The notes below the pieces were generated by a model that was not told the DNA's origin, made no database searches, and worked only from the letters and a program-made list of their open reading frames with translations. A DNA stretch of 64,000 nucleotides, from positions 12,462,001-12,526,000 of the forward strand of contig OY755171.1 of assembly GCA_963576735.1 (NCBI GenBank), read 5' to 3'. This stretch comes from Bedellia somnulentella (taxonomy: Eukaryota; Arthropoda; Insecta; Lepidoptera; Bedelliidae). Position 1 is the stretch's first letter. The number at the start of each line of letters is the position of its first letter. Both the position numbers and the translations under genes were made by a program. Shown here piece by piece: positions 21,874 to 32,710 of the stretch.

Positions 21874-23077
21874 AATATACGCAATAAAAACCGTTATCAA
21901 AAATGCTTTTTATTGTATCCAAAATATATAATAATTGGAATGAAAGCAATGCACCGTAAGTAGAGTGCAATTTGATACACAGGTGCGGCGGCGTCGCGCG
22001 GGGTGACAGGGGGTTATGATGAATCCATCCGTGCACGCGTGTTGGTGCAGACAATGACACGAAATTGCCCCCCGCCCGGCCGATTGTCCGTTTCTGAATA
22101 ACGATGTCTGCTCGTCGGGAAACTGTCCCTCCCTATTGTGGACGTGGACATGCCGATGATGAGTAATTATTACTGTATAATACTAAATATGACAAACATT
22201 GCTTCGTATGTCGGTTATGAGTTATGATTTCATGCTATTCGTAATATTGGTTTTAGAATTCTGTTGTACATTCTGGTTTGTTTTGGTTATTTGAAGAAAG
22301 TGTTAAAACGTAGCATAATATATCTATGGTTATAACTGGGACTAAGCTAGATCCAAAGTTAAAAACTTACAATGAAGATTACTTTGATAGTTAATGATAG
22401 CACCTTTGCCACTACATTGTAAATTGTAAAACAAAATCCTTTATTTCATTTTCAGTTTTTTCTTTGGTTCATTTTGTTTTCAGTTTTAAATTTATCCTTT
22501 TTTAATATTCTAACTACCATATTCCATATATGTATCTCACAATTCGTATAAACATTTATATTACACAACTCAGGAATAAAATTTTAGATTGAACGAGTGT
22601 TATTTTTTTTAATAAGGTAAAATTTATCAAGTAATCATGCCTTGTTTTACCACCCTTTGGGAAAGGAGTTCATTTTATTGAGATATATATCTTAAAATTT
22701 GGTGTGATAGTTGATGCTATGACTTTTATGACCATTTAAAAATGATATTTTGGAATTCACCCCCTAAGAGATTGAAATGGTTTTGAAGTTAGTATGGAGT
22801 TATTCTCAGTTTTTTATCTAGAAACCTGGAACTTAATACAAATTTAGTAGTTTTTTTATTGAGGACCAAGAATCATGGAAATTGTTAAATAAGTTTTCGA
22901 CAATATTTTATTGTAATTTGTGTAGGAGAACTGAATAGATTCCATTCCTACGTGTATAGTTATGGCTTCAAATCCCAAGAAAACGTAGTCTGAGCGGAGC
23001 TTCAGAATTATAAATTCATCACCAATTTTTAAGTTGAGTGGATAGAGATTGTAAAATATTAAACCTTATTGCCCATG
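21874..23077. other. Non-coding stretch with GC-rich island and unassigned repeat
   Basis: A GC-rich patch at 21955-22140 (CGGCGGCGTCGCGCGGGGTG, then CCCCCCGCCCGGCCGATTG) lies in AT-rich DNA. At 22600-22930 the wording (ACCACCCTTTGGGAAAGG, ATTCACCCCCTAAG, GTATGGAGTTATTCTC) has the look of a dispersed element interior, but no ends could be defined. Confidence 0.35.
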
Positions 23078-23188
23078 ATCACGGATAGCCTAATGGATAA
23101 AATGACCCCCGTCAATAAAGACAGGCGTGGGTTCAAATCCTGGGTCAGGCCTACACCAATTTGTCTTTTCTAAAGTCAGTGTTGCGGT
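23078..23188 (+). mobile_element. tRNA-SINE head
   Basis: A tRNA-like head with A box (ATAGCCTAATGG) and B box (GGTTCAAATCC) runs into GGTCAGGCCTACACCAATTT and TGTCTTTTCTAAAG, identical in order to the 27809 copy. The rest of the SINE is missing, replaced by an apparent Helitron end. Confidence 0.75.
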
Positions 23189-23255
23189 ATTTTCGATGTA
23201 AACTAAATGCAAAAAATTTAGTCTACGCGGATGAAGTACGCGGACCTAAAGCTAG
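23189..23255 (+). mobile_element. Helitron 3' terminal fragment (probable)
   Basis: The sequence ends CTACGCGGATGAAGTACGCGG...AAAGCTAG followed by T. This resembles the 3' end of the Helitron at 58941-59185 (GCGGGCAAAAGCTAG with a GC hairpin just upstream). The hairpin here is degraded and no 5' end is visible. Confidence 0.45.
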
Positions 23256-23256
23256 T

Positions 23257-24343
23257 ATATAATATGATTGGATAAAATCAAAAATATTATTATTCAAACA
23301 GCCCAATTCAAAGACCCTTTAAAGGTTCAGTAAAAATATTGCTAAAAAGCAACTTACGCTGAAAACGCCTATAAATTTGATCATAAAAGTAAATCCCCAA
23401 TCAAATAGCATCAGAAAAAAAGTAAAGTTGTTGTTGGTATCGCGTGGAACATACATGAAAACGGCGCAACTATTTCGAGCAGGGATAAAAAGGTACTCAG
23501 ACTATGAATATAAATACGAAAGGGGTTGAGGGCTGAAGAAAGGGGAGGAGGTGATGTGTCCTAGTCCTGCCGTCTCCCAGACGGTGATAGGGTCGAGACT
23601 TCTGCCGCTGATATTACATCCAATATCGGTTTTTCACAACTGATTTACTTTATATGATGCTATTTCTTATCAGCTTCAGAACAATACAGAACACTAAATT
23701 GGCCTATAGTTGGTTTAGTATTGTTTGCTTTCAAATAAGATTGGCGATTCATTCAAAGATGAATGTTACGTTAATCTTTTGTGTGTGGTCCATTACCGTA
23801 CTTGCATGCTAATTTCCACCGAATATAAAATGACTAAGTTTTAATAAATTCAATGTTCAACACGATTCGGAACCACACCGTCAATAACCTTGAAAAACGG
23901 ATAACAGACATATCTTAAAATTATTTAAGAAAGTAAATATACGGGTTTATATAGATCTGCTTGATAATCAGAACCCATGCACATGAACCATACTATTCCT
24001 CACTATGCTACTAAGGTTAATTGGTATGTTGAGGGTGATTTTTGTTTGAATATGAAGGATTATTATAATCGTAAATAATAAAAGTGGAGTTTTCTAAGTA
24101 TTTTATCGCAATTCATTCATCAACAATCATTCCCAAATTTAATATGAAGGCTTTGCAAGTGAAATTGTTGAAGTAAATTTCAATTATTTATAATAAATCA
24201 TATGTTAAATGGTATTATTTAAACCATAGCAAGCCAATGTCTGTCATATTTGTTTGCTCTTAGGCCGTTTATGTTTTACTTTAATCATCTCATTAACCAT
24301 TTAACGATGTAAAAAACGAGAAATCTCCTTGTTAATTACGTGA
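23257..24343. other. Non-coding stretch
   Basis: No gene recognised. A short GC-rich patch lies at 23520-23610 with the small hairpin CCGTCT-CCC-AGACGG. The rest is AT-rich. Confidence 0.4.
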
Positions 24344-24881
24344 AAAATAAATTAATAGTTTAAAAAACACTAAAAAACACGCTTTTATAAGTGCACTTAA
24401 AAGTCAAAAATAAATTACGGGTCGTTCAAGTTGTCTCTATTTCTAGGCTGAAGTGTAAACTATGTGCTTTTAATTATAATATTTGATTGTAAAAGCGTGG
24501 GGCGCTGGAGCAGGAAAAACATTCTTGTAAACCAATATACGAACAAGAACTCCACATTTTGCCACTGTTGACTAGTACTTTGAACAGACTGTTTAATATA
24601 GAGCCTCCAACTAGTGGTACTGCAACTCTAGTTAGAGTGCCGATCTCTGTAACCTGCTTCCCGAAACATCGCTTCACTTGATTTATTAGCAAGGTAAACA
24701 AAAAACCTTTCCTTTTCCAGCGCCCCACGCTTTTACAATCAAATATTATAATTAAAAGCACATAGTTTACACTTCAGCCTAGAAATAGAGACAACTTGAA
24801 CGACCCGTAATTTATTTTTGACTTTTAAGTGCACTTATAAAAGCGTGTTTTTTAGTGTTTTTTAAACTATTAATTTATTTT
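24344..24881. mobile_element. Foldback element with perfect 166-bp inverted arms
   Basis: Left arm 24344-24509 and right arm 24716-24881 are exact reverse complements over 166 bp by my reading, separated by a 206-bp unique loop. The arms include CTAAAAAACACGCTTTTATA near the outside and AAAGCGTGGGGCGCTGGA at the inside. The loop has no convincing coding frame; a 95-codon frame merely crosses loop and right arm. Perfect arms imply a recent insertion or ongoing arm homogenisation. A related, diverged element is at 58087-58345. No clear target duplication could be separated from the arms. The superfamily is unknown. Confidence 0.9.
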
Positions 24882-25139
24882 ATGCTTTTTAGTCTTTGCT
24901 AATGGCATATTTTTTACCATAGAATTCCCACGAGTATAAGACAATTAAACGGTCAACCCCCCCAGAGGTCCGAGTAGAGGAGCAAGGCTACTTACAACAG
25001 GGTTTCGCCCGGTTCCCTGAGGTGACGCTAGCGACATGAAAATTTTAACCACCCTCATGCCATTCAGCTCTCGGCACGTTTCTCACCTTGGCTTGGGTGG
25101 GATCTTTAACAAGCTACTACCCCATTTACACGTCAATAC
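24882..25139. other. GC-richer segment of unknown origin
   Basis: Between the foldback and the 5S-type SINE lies a moderately GC-rich segment (GGTTTCGCCCGGTTCCCTGA, TTGGCTTGGGTGGGATC). It looks like part of an older repeat, but I cannot identify it. Confidence 0.3.
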
Positions 25140-25507
25140 ACATCGTATCGTAGTAGCACCTGTAGCTCAGTTGGACTGATGTGATCGTATTTACAAGTTA
25201 AGCAACGCGAGCTGCGGTCCGTCCGCGGATGGGTAACCGCCTAGTGGTATTTATCTCGGGCGCTACCGTGCTTCGCAAGGCACGTAAAGCCGTTGGTGCC
25301 GGTTGTTATTGTAAGATAGCAGTCGTCAAGCTTTGTCAGAGACCCAAACGGGCGGCTTGATAACATCTAACGGTAAGGTGACCACTAGCCTTACAAACCA
25401 TCACCAACCCGGCTGGCCCCCGTGGTGAAGTATGGTTAATACCTTCCTCACGGAAGAGACCCGTGACCAGCAGTGGGACGTTATGGGTTGGTAACGATAC
25501 ATCGTAT
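25140..25507 (+). mobile_element. 5S-rRNA-derived SINE with LINE-type tail and 9-bp target duplication
   Basis: The 350-bp body (25149-25498) is flanked by ACATCGTAT (25140-25148 and 25499-25507). Near the 5' end, AAGTTAAGCAACG and, some 30 bp on, GGATGGGTAACCGCCT reproduce the A-box and C-box of the 5S rRNA internal promoter with natural spacing. Just upstream TAGCTCAGTTGG also matches a tRNA A box. The 3' end CCCGTGACCAGCAGTGGGACG...TGGGTTGG resembles the last bases of the RTE element at 35833-39057 (GTCCAGCAGTGGACG...GTGGGCTG). It is therefore a SINE3-type element probably moved by an RTE-like LINE. Confidence 0.8.
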
Positions 25508-25508
25508 G

Positions 25509-26030
25509 CTAATATTCATAATGAAGTTCCAGTTCAAATCTTCCGGCTCCATCATCAGATCAGTTCGATAGTACCATATTATTGTATTCAGACCTTGAAA
25601 CCTAATCGTGGTCAAAGTTCATTACAAGACCTTTCTAACAAGTCCAAATACGGCTATAATACGATCATTCATCATTAAGTTCCAGTTAATATCTTCCGGC
25701 TCCATCATCAGATGAGCTCGACATTATTGCATTCAGACCTTGAAACCTAATCGTGGTCAAGGTTCATTACAAGACCTTTCTAACAAGTCCAAACACGGCT
25801 ATGATACGATATTTCATCATGGAATGCTAGTGCCTATCTTCCGGCTTCATCATCAGACCTTGAAACCTAATCATGGTCAACGTTCATTACAAGACCTTTT
25901 TAACAAGTCCAAACACGGCTATGATACGATCATCCATCATGAAGTTCCAGTTCATATCTTCCGGCTCCATCATCAGATCAGCTCGACAGTACCATATTAT
26001 TGTATTGTCATCGAAATCACATACAACTGC
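25509..26030 (+). repeat. Minisatellite, about 3.5 units of a 154-bp repeat
   Basis: Units restart with GAAGTTCCAGTTC-type sequence at about 25523, 25676, 25830 and 25941, giving periods near 153, 154 and 111 bp. The short unit has lost the CAGATCAGCTCGACAGTACC section. Each full unit contains TCTTCCGGCTCCATCATCAG, GACCTTGAAACCTAATCG and TTCATTACAAGACC. Open frames across the array are a consequence of the repeat and not a gene. Confidence 0.9.
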
Positions 26031-26040
26031 CAATTTTCAT

Positions 26041-27089
26041 AACGCTATGACCTTTAGAAGATGATTAAATTAGTTTTCTTAGATTTGATTACATAGTTAC
26101 ATACATACAGGTCGACCTAATAAAAGCGTGTTAATTAAAAAGAGATAATTTATTTTGTGATGTGAAGAAAATGTGATGAGTTAAATTATTTTCGTCTCAG
26201 CTCAAACACTAATTCAATCATTTCTATGCTGTTCTCAATTGCGCTCTCAAGAAATTCATCTCAACTAGTATACTTAGTTTTTTCATTTCATTTTTCATCC
26301 TTGTTGAGGTAGTATCCTTTAACCAATGTTTTATGAAATTCCAGTCATCAAGTCTGGGGAATGGAAATATTGTAAGCGAATGTTCCACAAAAGAAAAATA
26401 AAAGATTTCAAAAAGAAAAACGCCGCAACAGCTTCAAGATTGTTGCGTATAATTCAAATGAAAAGCAAGACCTAATTACTGCAGCTTTAAATTTTTTAAT
26501 GAAATATTTAAAACGCCATTTTGATATAGTATCCTAAAATATAACAATTTTATCTAACTTCAGACCGTAATTAATTATAAGACATTTTTGCAGACTTATG
26601 CTTATGACATTATTGTGACAAACATAGAAACAATTAATAACATAAATGAGTCAGCAAGTAGATTGGTAAACTTGAAGATAAACTCAAATCGATGTAACAA
26701 ATCGTCTTGGAAAACAACAAATAAAATTTGATAGAATCGTCAGGCGGAGGGCAGGTAGGACCCGTAAAGCAATCAAAATTCTTGTACAATCTTATCGTGA
26801 TGAAGCAGTTTTAATGATCAAATGACGAAGGAGGTGTTTGCTAGATTTATTACCTTCAATTTCGATTTGTTTACTCAGTTGTTCAGATCCAATTACTTGG
26901 CACTGTTTCTGTACTTAATTAAAGGGACGCTTGATTACTCGCCCGCTGAGGGGCTTTGTATAATTGCTATTGTTTAGCAAATGAAGACAAATGAAACTTT
27001 AATTTAATGACACTGTCTTGTTTCAGACAAAAATTCACTTTTTAATCAACGCCACCTTTACAAATACACATTTGGGGAGTTTTATGCAG
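26041..27089. other. AT-rich non-coding stretch
   Basis: No gene or repeat recognised. Confidence 0.45.
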
Positions 27090-27150
27090 ACAGTTAACTA
27101 ACTTAAACATATTTTTTTTTTTTTTTTTTTAACAGTTAACTAACTTAAAC
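27090..27150 (-). repeat. Poly(T) run bracketed by a 19-bp direct repeat
   Basis: ACAGTTAACTAACTTAAAC occurs at 27090-27108 and 27132-27150. Between the copies are only 23 bases, ATA then a long T run and an A. This is what a minus-strand retro-insertion looks like if only its poly(A) tail was copied. A simple local duplication with slippage is the alternative. Confidence 0.75.
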
Positions 27151-27798
27151 TAATTTACTGAAATGACAATATTCAAAAAATTAATTGGCATTATAAATAA
27201 GGTTTTCATGATACAATATATAGATAACACCACACAACATCGCTAGAAAACTACACTATTTTTCACTGCCTAACACAAACGAACAAACATATATTTTTTT
27301 GCCAAACAAATAACATGACAAATGACGAGTAGATTGCGAGTAGTCCGCCATTGCCATGGTAACCTGGTTTCAGTCCTGCAACTTTATTCCGGTGAGCGAC
27401 TGCACACTTTTAATTGGCTCAAACTGGATTTTCCTGCTCGCAAACATTATTGAATTTCCGTACTGACTCTTTACTCCAAGGAATACTGGCTATTTTTTAT
27501 GTGTGCGTTCATCTATTGGTATATGAAATGTTTCTTGCATTAATGTTTCTAAGTAGGGGAAAGGCTCTTAAATTGTTATTTTTAAATGCATACAGCTAGA
27601 CATATGAAAATTAAACTATGCATTTTATACTGTCTTGAGTACCCTTTTTTACTGTAACTTAATGTGTGTAGTATGCTAAATTTCAAGCAAATGTACAGAA
27701 AATAGTTGGTGGATCGCTAAACCAACCCTTTTTAAATACTTGCTTGTTTATAGTCGCTTTATCCTACACATTACATTAATAATAGATAATAATACCTA
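27151..27798. other. Non-coding stretch with an X-box-like site
   Basis: ATTGCCATGGTAAC at 27350-27363 matches the imperfect palindrome bound by RFX factors (consensus GTTNCCATGGNAAC) except at the first base. It lies in a short GC-richer patch (27320-27400). No gene start is evident nearby. Confidence 0.35.
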
Positions 27799-28181
27799 TA
27801 ACATTGACAGCCGTGATAGCCCAGTGGGTAGAACACTCGGTTATCGTGCAAGCGACTAGTGTTCAAATCCTGGGTCGGGCCTACACCAATTTGTCTTTTC
27901 TAAAGACATATCTGTGGTTAATTTATCATGGTTGTTAACGGTGAGGGAAAACATCGTGAGGAAACCCACATGGCTGAGTTGTACTTAGTCATGTGACAGT
28001 GTATTCGTACAAAACGGCGATAGGCCTGCCCCCTATCACGTGAGTACACTGTCCATGCAAAACGTAGGTACTCTGAACACCAGGTGACAAAGTCACGTGA
28101 TGTTCAGAAGTATTAGTACCTCTGCCAACCCCTTTGGGGATATTCGGCGTGAACGTTTATGTTATGTTATGTAACATTGAC
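27799..28181 (+). mobile_element. Full-length tRNA-SINE with 10-bp target duplication
   Basis: The body 27809-28171 (363 bp) is flanked by TAACATTGAC at 27799-27808 and 28172-28181. It starts AGCCGTGATAGCCCAGTGGG (A box), has the B box TGTTCAAATCC, continues through GGTCGGGCCTACACC, GTTAACGGTGAGGG, GCGATAGGCCTGCCCC and CCAACCCCTTTGGGG, and ends GGCGTGAACG with (TTATG)n. It is the best copy of the family in the window and would be transcribed by RNA polymerase III. The tRNA of origin is not assigned because the head is diverged. Confidence 0.93.
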
Positions 28182-29904
28182 TCATTATTAATATTAATCT
28201 GAATATAAGTCTAAGGGGCAAGCTAGACATCAATAGTTTTTTTATACTAATATTGTATTGTATAGTAGGGTCAACGTATTCTGCTTAGCCGAATCGGAAC
28301 ATTGTCTCTTCAAAACGCACAAATTTGTACTATAATTAGACAGTCTACTCGTCTTTTTCTTCCTTTCATCTCAAACGAAAATTTGCAGCTTTCCAAATTG
28401 CAGCGTCATATGAAAAAATGCCAGAAATTTTGCGCAGGTTGCAGTTTGAAACGAATTCGAACTACTGCATTAGAGGCGGCTCTAATCTTGTACTATCGGC
28501 TTTCGGCCAAAAGTGACCCTTTGGCGTTTTAGCATCAGTGGCACTAAACTCATCTGTTGGTGAGTGTAACTCGCAATGTTTGGTGAAGTGTACTACTATC
28601 GGGCATGCACCGGTCATTGTGTTACGATCCTCGCCGACCCGCCGTAATTACATCAGGGAATACGCTTTGCCGTCCTCCACTTTGCTTCATACTCTAAACT
28701 ACTTTCTACATCTACATATTAAACATAAAACCTTTGCGATATAAAACGATCGGGGTTGAGGACCGTCTCAGGGGCTTGGTGCTCCTTTTCATTATAATTA
28801 TCTAGTTAAGTTTTTTCTTCAATTTAAGTATTAAAACTTTATTCAGTAAAATAATGATTGTTGCTACAATTTCAGTTTCATATACAAAATTCAACGAGCA
28901 CATTAAATAATTAACGATTATTATTGGAATTTAAGATACTTGTCTGGAAACGAATTACTCAAAGAAACAATGGTCATTAAAGTTAAAAGTTCCAGAGTGG
29001 CTGCCACTTTCTGGACGATGCAGTATGGGTAAGCCATTCCCAAAGTTAACCTAAGGCTTTTGGATAACCTTCTGATGATTGTTTATTAATTGGAGGTGAC
29101 GGAAAACTGATGGATGAAAACAGCTAAGGATTTTTCATCGTGGAGATCATTGCTGAGGCGTATATTAGCTGATTATTATGATTTCATGTTTTGTTAAAAT
29201 CTGATGATACGTTTTAGCACCATTAATTGTGTTTATTGTAGTTGAAATTAGTGTTCCAGGAATGAGATTACACACGTACATAATATACAATAAGAAAAAA
29301 CATGATCATTTCCTTGGAAATCCCTGGCAAAACTCTATAGTAAATATTAGAAAATATTACATTATATTCGACATTCAACTGGTCTACGAAAAATTTGGAA
29401 AAATAAGATTGATAGCTTCTTGATCAGGAAATAACGGACAAAACTTAAACCACTCAGAAATGTGGAAATAATAAAAAATAAGGCAAGTAGGTTGCAATGG
29501 GGAGCAGTTTCCGGGATGCCCCCATCAACACATAATTCAACGGAAGATTAAATGGCTCTCCGACTGTGTGCCGGATGGCCAGCGCTCCATTAGGCAGCCG
29601 AGGGTTTGTTAAATTAGTTCCTTCTTGTCCTATCTGTTTTACTCCGTTTTCATAACCAATTTATGATTATAAAAGTATTAATACCTGCTAAGGAAATTTA
29701 GGCCCAGGTTACAAAATTGGCCAGCAAATTATTCTCACGCTATTATTATATTGAAGCAGGGACTTTTGATCGGCATAAGTGTGATCTTGATTAAATTTTA
29801 TTACATTTATAATTTTTGTATTTTTACTTCATCCTTTTCTATAGTTTTTATCTATTGTTAAAACGTCCAATGAATCTGTTTTGATATTGGATTGAATCAG
29901 GCGT
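28182..29904. other. Non-coding stretch, mixed composition
   Basis: No gene recognised. The segment 28260-28790 is GC-richer, with short open frames but no known motif. A second patch at 29480-29620 (GATGGCCAGCGCTCCAT) may be a conserved non-coding element. The remainder is AT-rich. Confidence 0.35.
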
Positions 29905-30180
29905 TACTTTGCGGAAATCCATAGCTGCTGTGCAGTTCGGCAGTAGACCACCGAGTGGTCAGCTGCCGAACTGTCTACTAACTGCTCGTCAATGACTCGT
30001 GTTGAGTCGAAACGCGTCGCATGTTTGTGGTTGCCTGTGGTTTTCGCTTGCGGGTGTGTGTGTGGTGCATTGTCTGCTTTTCGATTTCTTGTAAGTGGAA
30101 GGGCGGGCGGTGCACAGTACATGTTGCATGAAGACTGCAGGTATTATTTAGCGGAATTAAGCGAAGAAATTTATTAATAT
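29905..30180. other. GC-richer segment with a two-part hairpin
   Basis: CAGTTCGGCAG (29933-29943) and CTGCCGAACTG (29963-29973) are perfect 11-bp inverted repeats; inside them GACCA and TGGTC pair again around CCGAG. Downstream the sequence is G/T-rich and includes CTTGTAAGTGG, which resembles a splice donor. It could be a dispersed element or an untranslated exon; neither is supported by other evidence. Confidence 0.35.
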
Positions 30181-30983
30181 TAGTATTGAATCTGTTTTGT
30201 TCTAACCATGCTATATGCAATCTAAATTACCTTTTTTGCTATTATATTTTCATTAACATCTTCCATCTTTCTTTCCATTATAGTTTCAGGTATAAACCAC
30301 AAACAAAATCGAATTTTCCTAAAGACTAAAAAAAATAGGAAAAACTACGCATCCAAATTTTTTTATGCCACAAATATCAGATTAATTATATAAGTGAGCA
30401 TTTAGGAGTGTTGAAGGGAGCCGGTGTTCGGTGTCCGCCATTGTCACATCACATGGTCGCCTCCACGTCACATACAATAGCCCGGATTTGCACACAGACC
30501 TAACGCAGCAACAATATGGGATTCTGCACACGAAAATGTCCCCTCATTTCAATACACTGTTATTAATATGAATGGTAACATGAACATTTATAAAATTTTA
30601 ATTACTACCTTGTTTTTTAGCTCAACATTGTTAAGTTAGCTTTTGTGCCTTTTGTAATGAACACAAATTTATCAGCTGCTACTGCGGTTAAAAAATGATA
30701 GAATACGATAATGTTGCAAAAGAAATATGTGTTTAATTAAAAGTATACAAAAACACTAGTACAGCTTAACATGGGTAGTGATATTTTAAACAATCTAAGA
30801 TTTCTTTAATCAAAGCTCACCTTACATAATATAAAGCGTGATCGTTTTTTATATATATTGATGTATTTTAATAATAAGTAATACATTATTAATTTATTAT
30901 ACATCTTATACATCTTCAAGCTCTTTGGCAAGATATTACTAAATAAAAAAAGGGCTTTGGATGATTCTGTGTGGCGGGTGTGC
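30181..30983. other. AT-rich non-coding stretch
   Basis: No gene or repeat recognised. A short pyrimidine-rich run ending TTTCAGGTATAAAC at about 30262-30297 resembles a splice acceptor on the plus strand but has no exon behind it. Confidence 0.4.
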
Positions 30984-31168
30984 GGAAATTCCTCAGCCAC
31001 TTTTGGAAATGTGAGTGGGGAAAAGATGGTAAAATGAAGGTTGTTGGTGATGAGTCTCCAACCGCATCGCCCAAAAATCCCTTAAATGCCCCATTACCGT
31101 TAGTCGCCTCTTACGTACACCCACCGGAAGAAATGGGGTAGTGCTATTCTAAGCCGACACTACACAGC
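30984..31168 (-). repeat. Family B copy lacking its tail
   Basis: On the minus strand it begins TGTGTAGTGTCGGCTTAG and runs to CAAAAGTGGCTGAGGAATTT, then stops before the CTCTGGCTACCCC and (TATG)n part. Sequence agreement with the 44746 copy is high, suggesting a young copy trimmed at its 3' end. Confidence 0.82.
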
Positions 31169-31891
31169 AAACGGTAGAAGAAACATTTTATATTATATAT
31201 ATTTTTGTACTTAAATTACTATTCAGTAAACTTTTAACAATAATAGGCTTAATCCAAAAATATACTCAAATTTCTGACACAAGATGGGTATAATATTGTA
31301 GGCAAACTGTTTACTTAGCAGTACACTATCCTATTAGTATATGTTACAACTTAAATAGAGGGTAATATTGGACAGAGGAAAGTTTGCTCATCGAAGTTTG
31401 TTCGGGCTCAGTCAGAGTTAAAAGCGAATATGATTATATACCCAGTGACGGTGACTATGACGTCAAATTATTACCCTACACAAACTTAAACAATACCTAA
31501 CCGCTCGGCCCGGCTCTTAATAAGGTATCTCATACTTGATTTAACTTCGGAAATGTTACTTGCATAAGTATAACCCTAACTAGGGTTTTGGTAGTATTAT
31601 AACAATTTGAAATGTAAACCATGCGAAAGGTTAGCTAAACAGTTTATTGACTATATTAATTGAGTAGTTATATTATAATGCAATTCTAATATGATCAGTA
31701 GAAAAATATTACTATATGTATGCAGGAGGAACGCATAGCTCGTATCTAATTGACTGGTGATGCAGATGCATGCAAGGAGTCACTCTGGAATGTCTTATTG
31801 AAATTCAAAACCCTATCTATTTGCATTTTCTAGTAAAATAACTTCTAAGTATAATTGCTGATACTAACTTTTGAATTACAACAGTAATATA
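31169..31891. other. AT-rich non-coding stretch
   Basis: No gene or repeat recognised. Confidence 0.4.
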
Positions 31892-31972
31892 GGCTGAAGA
31901 GTTTCTAGCTCTGATGCTCTGGCTACCCCTTTTTGGGATTTATGGCCGTGAGTATATGTATGTACGTATATA
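31892..31972 (+). repeat. Family B 3' fragment
   Basis: GGCTGAAGAGTTTCTAGC, CTCTGGCTACCCC, GGGATTTATGGCCGTGAGTA and TATGTATG follow the 3' third of family B in order. It is 5'-truncated. Confidence 0.75.
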
Positions 31973-32710
31973 TACAGTAATATTGGTTTCAACTAGAATC
32001 TGAAATTATATGAAAAAAAGAAAAAAGCATACCATCAAAATCATTTATTAAATCTAAGCTGTTAGTAAATCTAATCTAAGCTGACTACACAATAAGGTAT
32101 AAAAAGAGACAGTAATCAACAAAACATAATATAGAACATTTATACATCCGCCAAAGATGAGATGACTGTAAAAATACGCCGTAAAATTTCATTCAGCGAT
32201 GAAAGAAGGTCCTGTGCGTATTGATTTACTGCGATAATTAGTATTCCTGATCCGTAGCTTAATATTTTAGGGTCGCGATATAATTGGATGCACAACGACT
32301 GCATCCTGAGACTTGGCACGTGGCCACGGCTTTGCATAATTTAAAATGTTCAACCTATAGAGAGGTGCTGCGCTAAGTATTCTGATTTGGCGCATACTGT
32401 TGTCTCTTACACTAAATTTAAATTAAAGTTGAATCTGCAAAACGCTTCTGATGGGAAAATACTTCTGTTTATCTCAAATTTTACTAAGATAAGTAGTTGG
32501 ATGTTGTAATTTTTTGTCAGATGTAAAAAATATTGGATACAAAATGTTATACCTTACTTATATTCATTACCTTGATTAAACTCTTAGATAATCCTTGGAA
32601 TTGATGATTTTAACTCCGTAACCAAATCCAAACTTACCTGAAACAAAGTACAATATTTGGTTAATTTCTGCTATACATACATACTAAGATTTTTGATCAT
32701 CATGGCTTTT
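31973..32710. other. AT-rich stretch containing a recursive splice site
   Basis: No gene or repeat recognised apart from the juxtaposed splice signals at 32631-32655 described separately. Confidence 0.4.
32631..32655 (-). promoter_or_regulatory. Candidate recursive splice site (zero-length exon)
   Basis: On the minus strand the sequence reads TTGTACTTTGTTTCAG immediately followed by GTAAGTTTGG: an acceptor and a strong donor joined with no exon between (junction 32637/32638). In insects such sites let very long introns be removed in steps. The orientation agrees with the coding exon at 61727-61901, about 29 kb upstream in transcript direction. Support is by motif only. In the minus-strand direction I saw no other site combining a pyrimidine tract with CAG-GTAAGT. 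Confidence 0.55.

Noticed and set aside
24474..24761. 95-codon frame in the foldback element as a transposase
   Set aside because: It crosses from the loop into an arm and contains no catalytic motif.
25463..26064. 71- and 100-codon repetitive protein
   Set aside because: The frame simply translates the 154-bp minisatellite.
30262..30297. Plus-strand recursive splice site (TTTCAG followed by GTATAA)
   Set aside because: The donor is weak and the strand disagrees with the only exon found.
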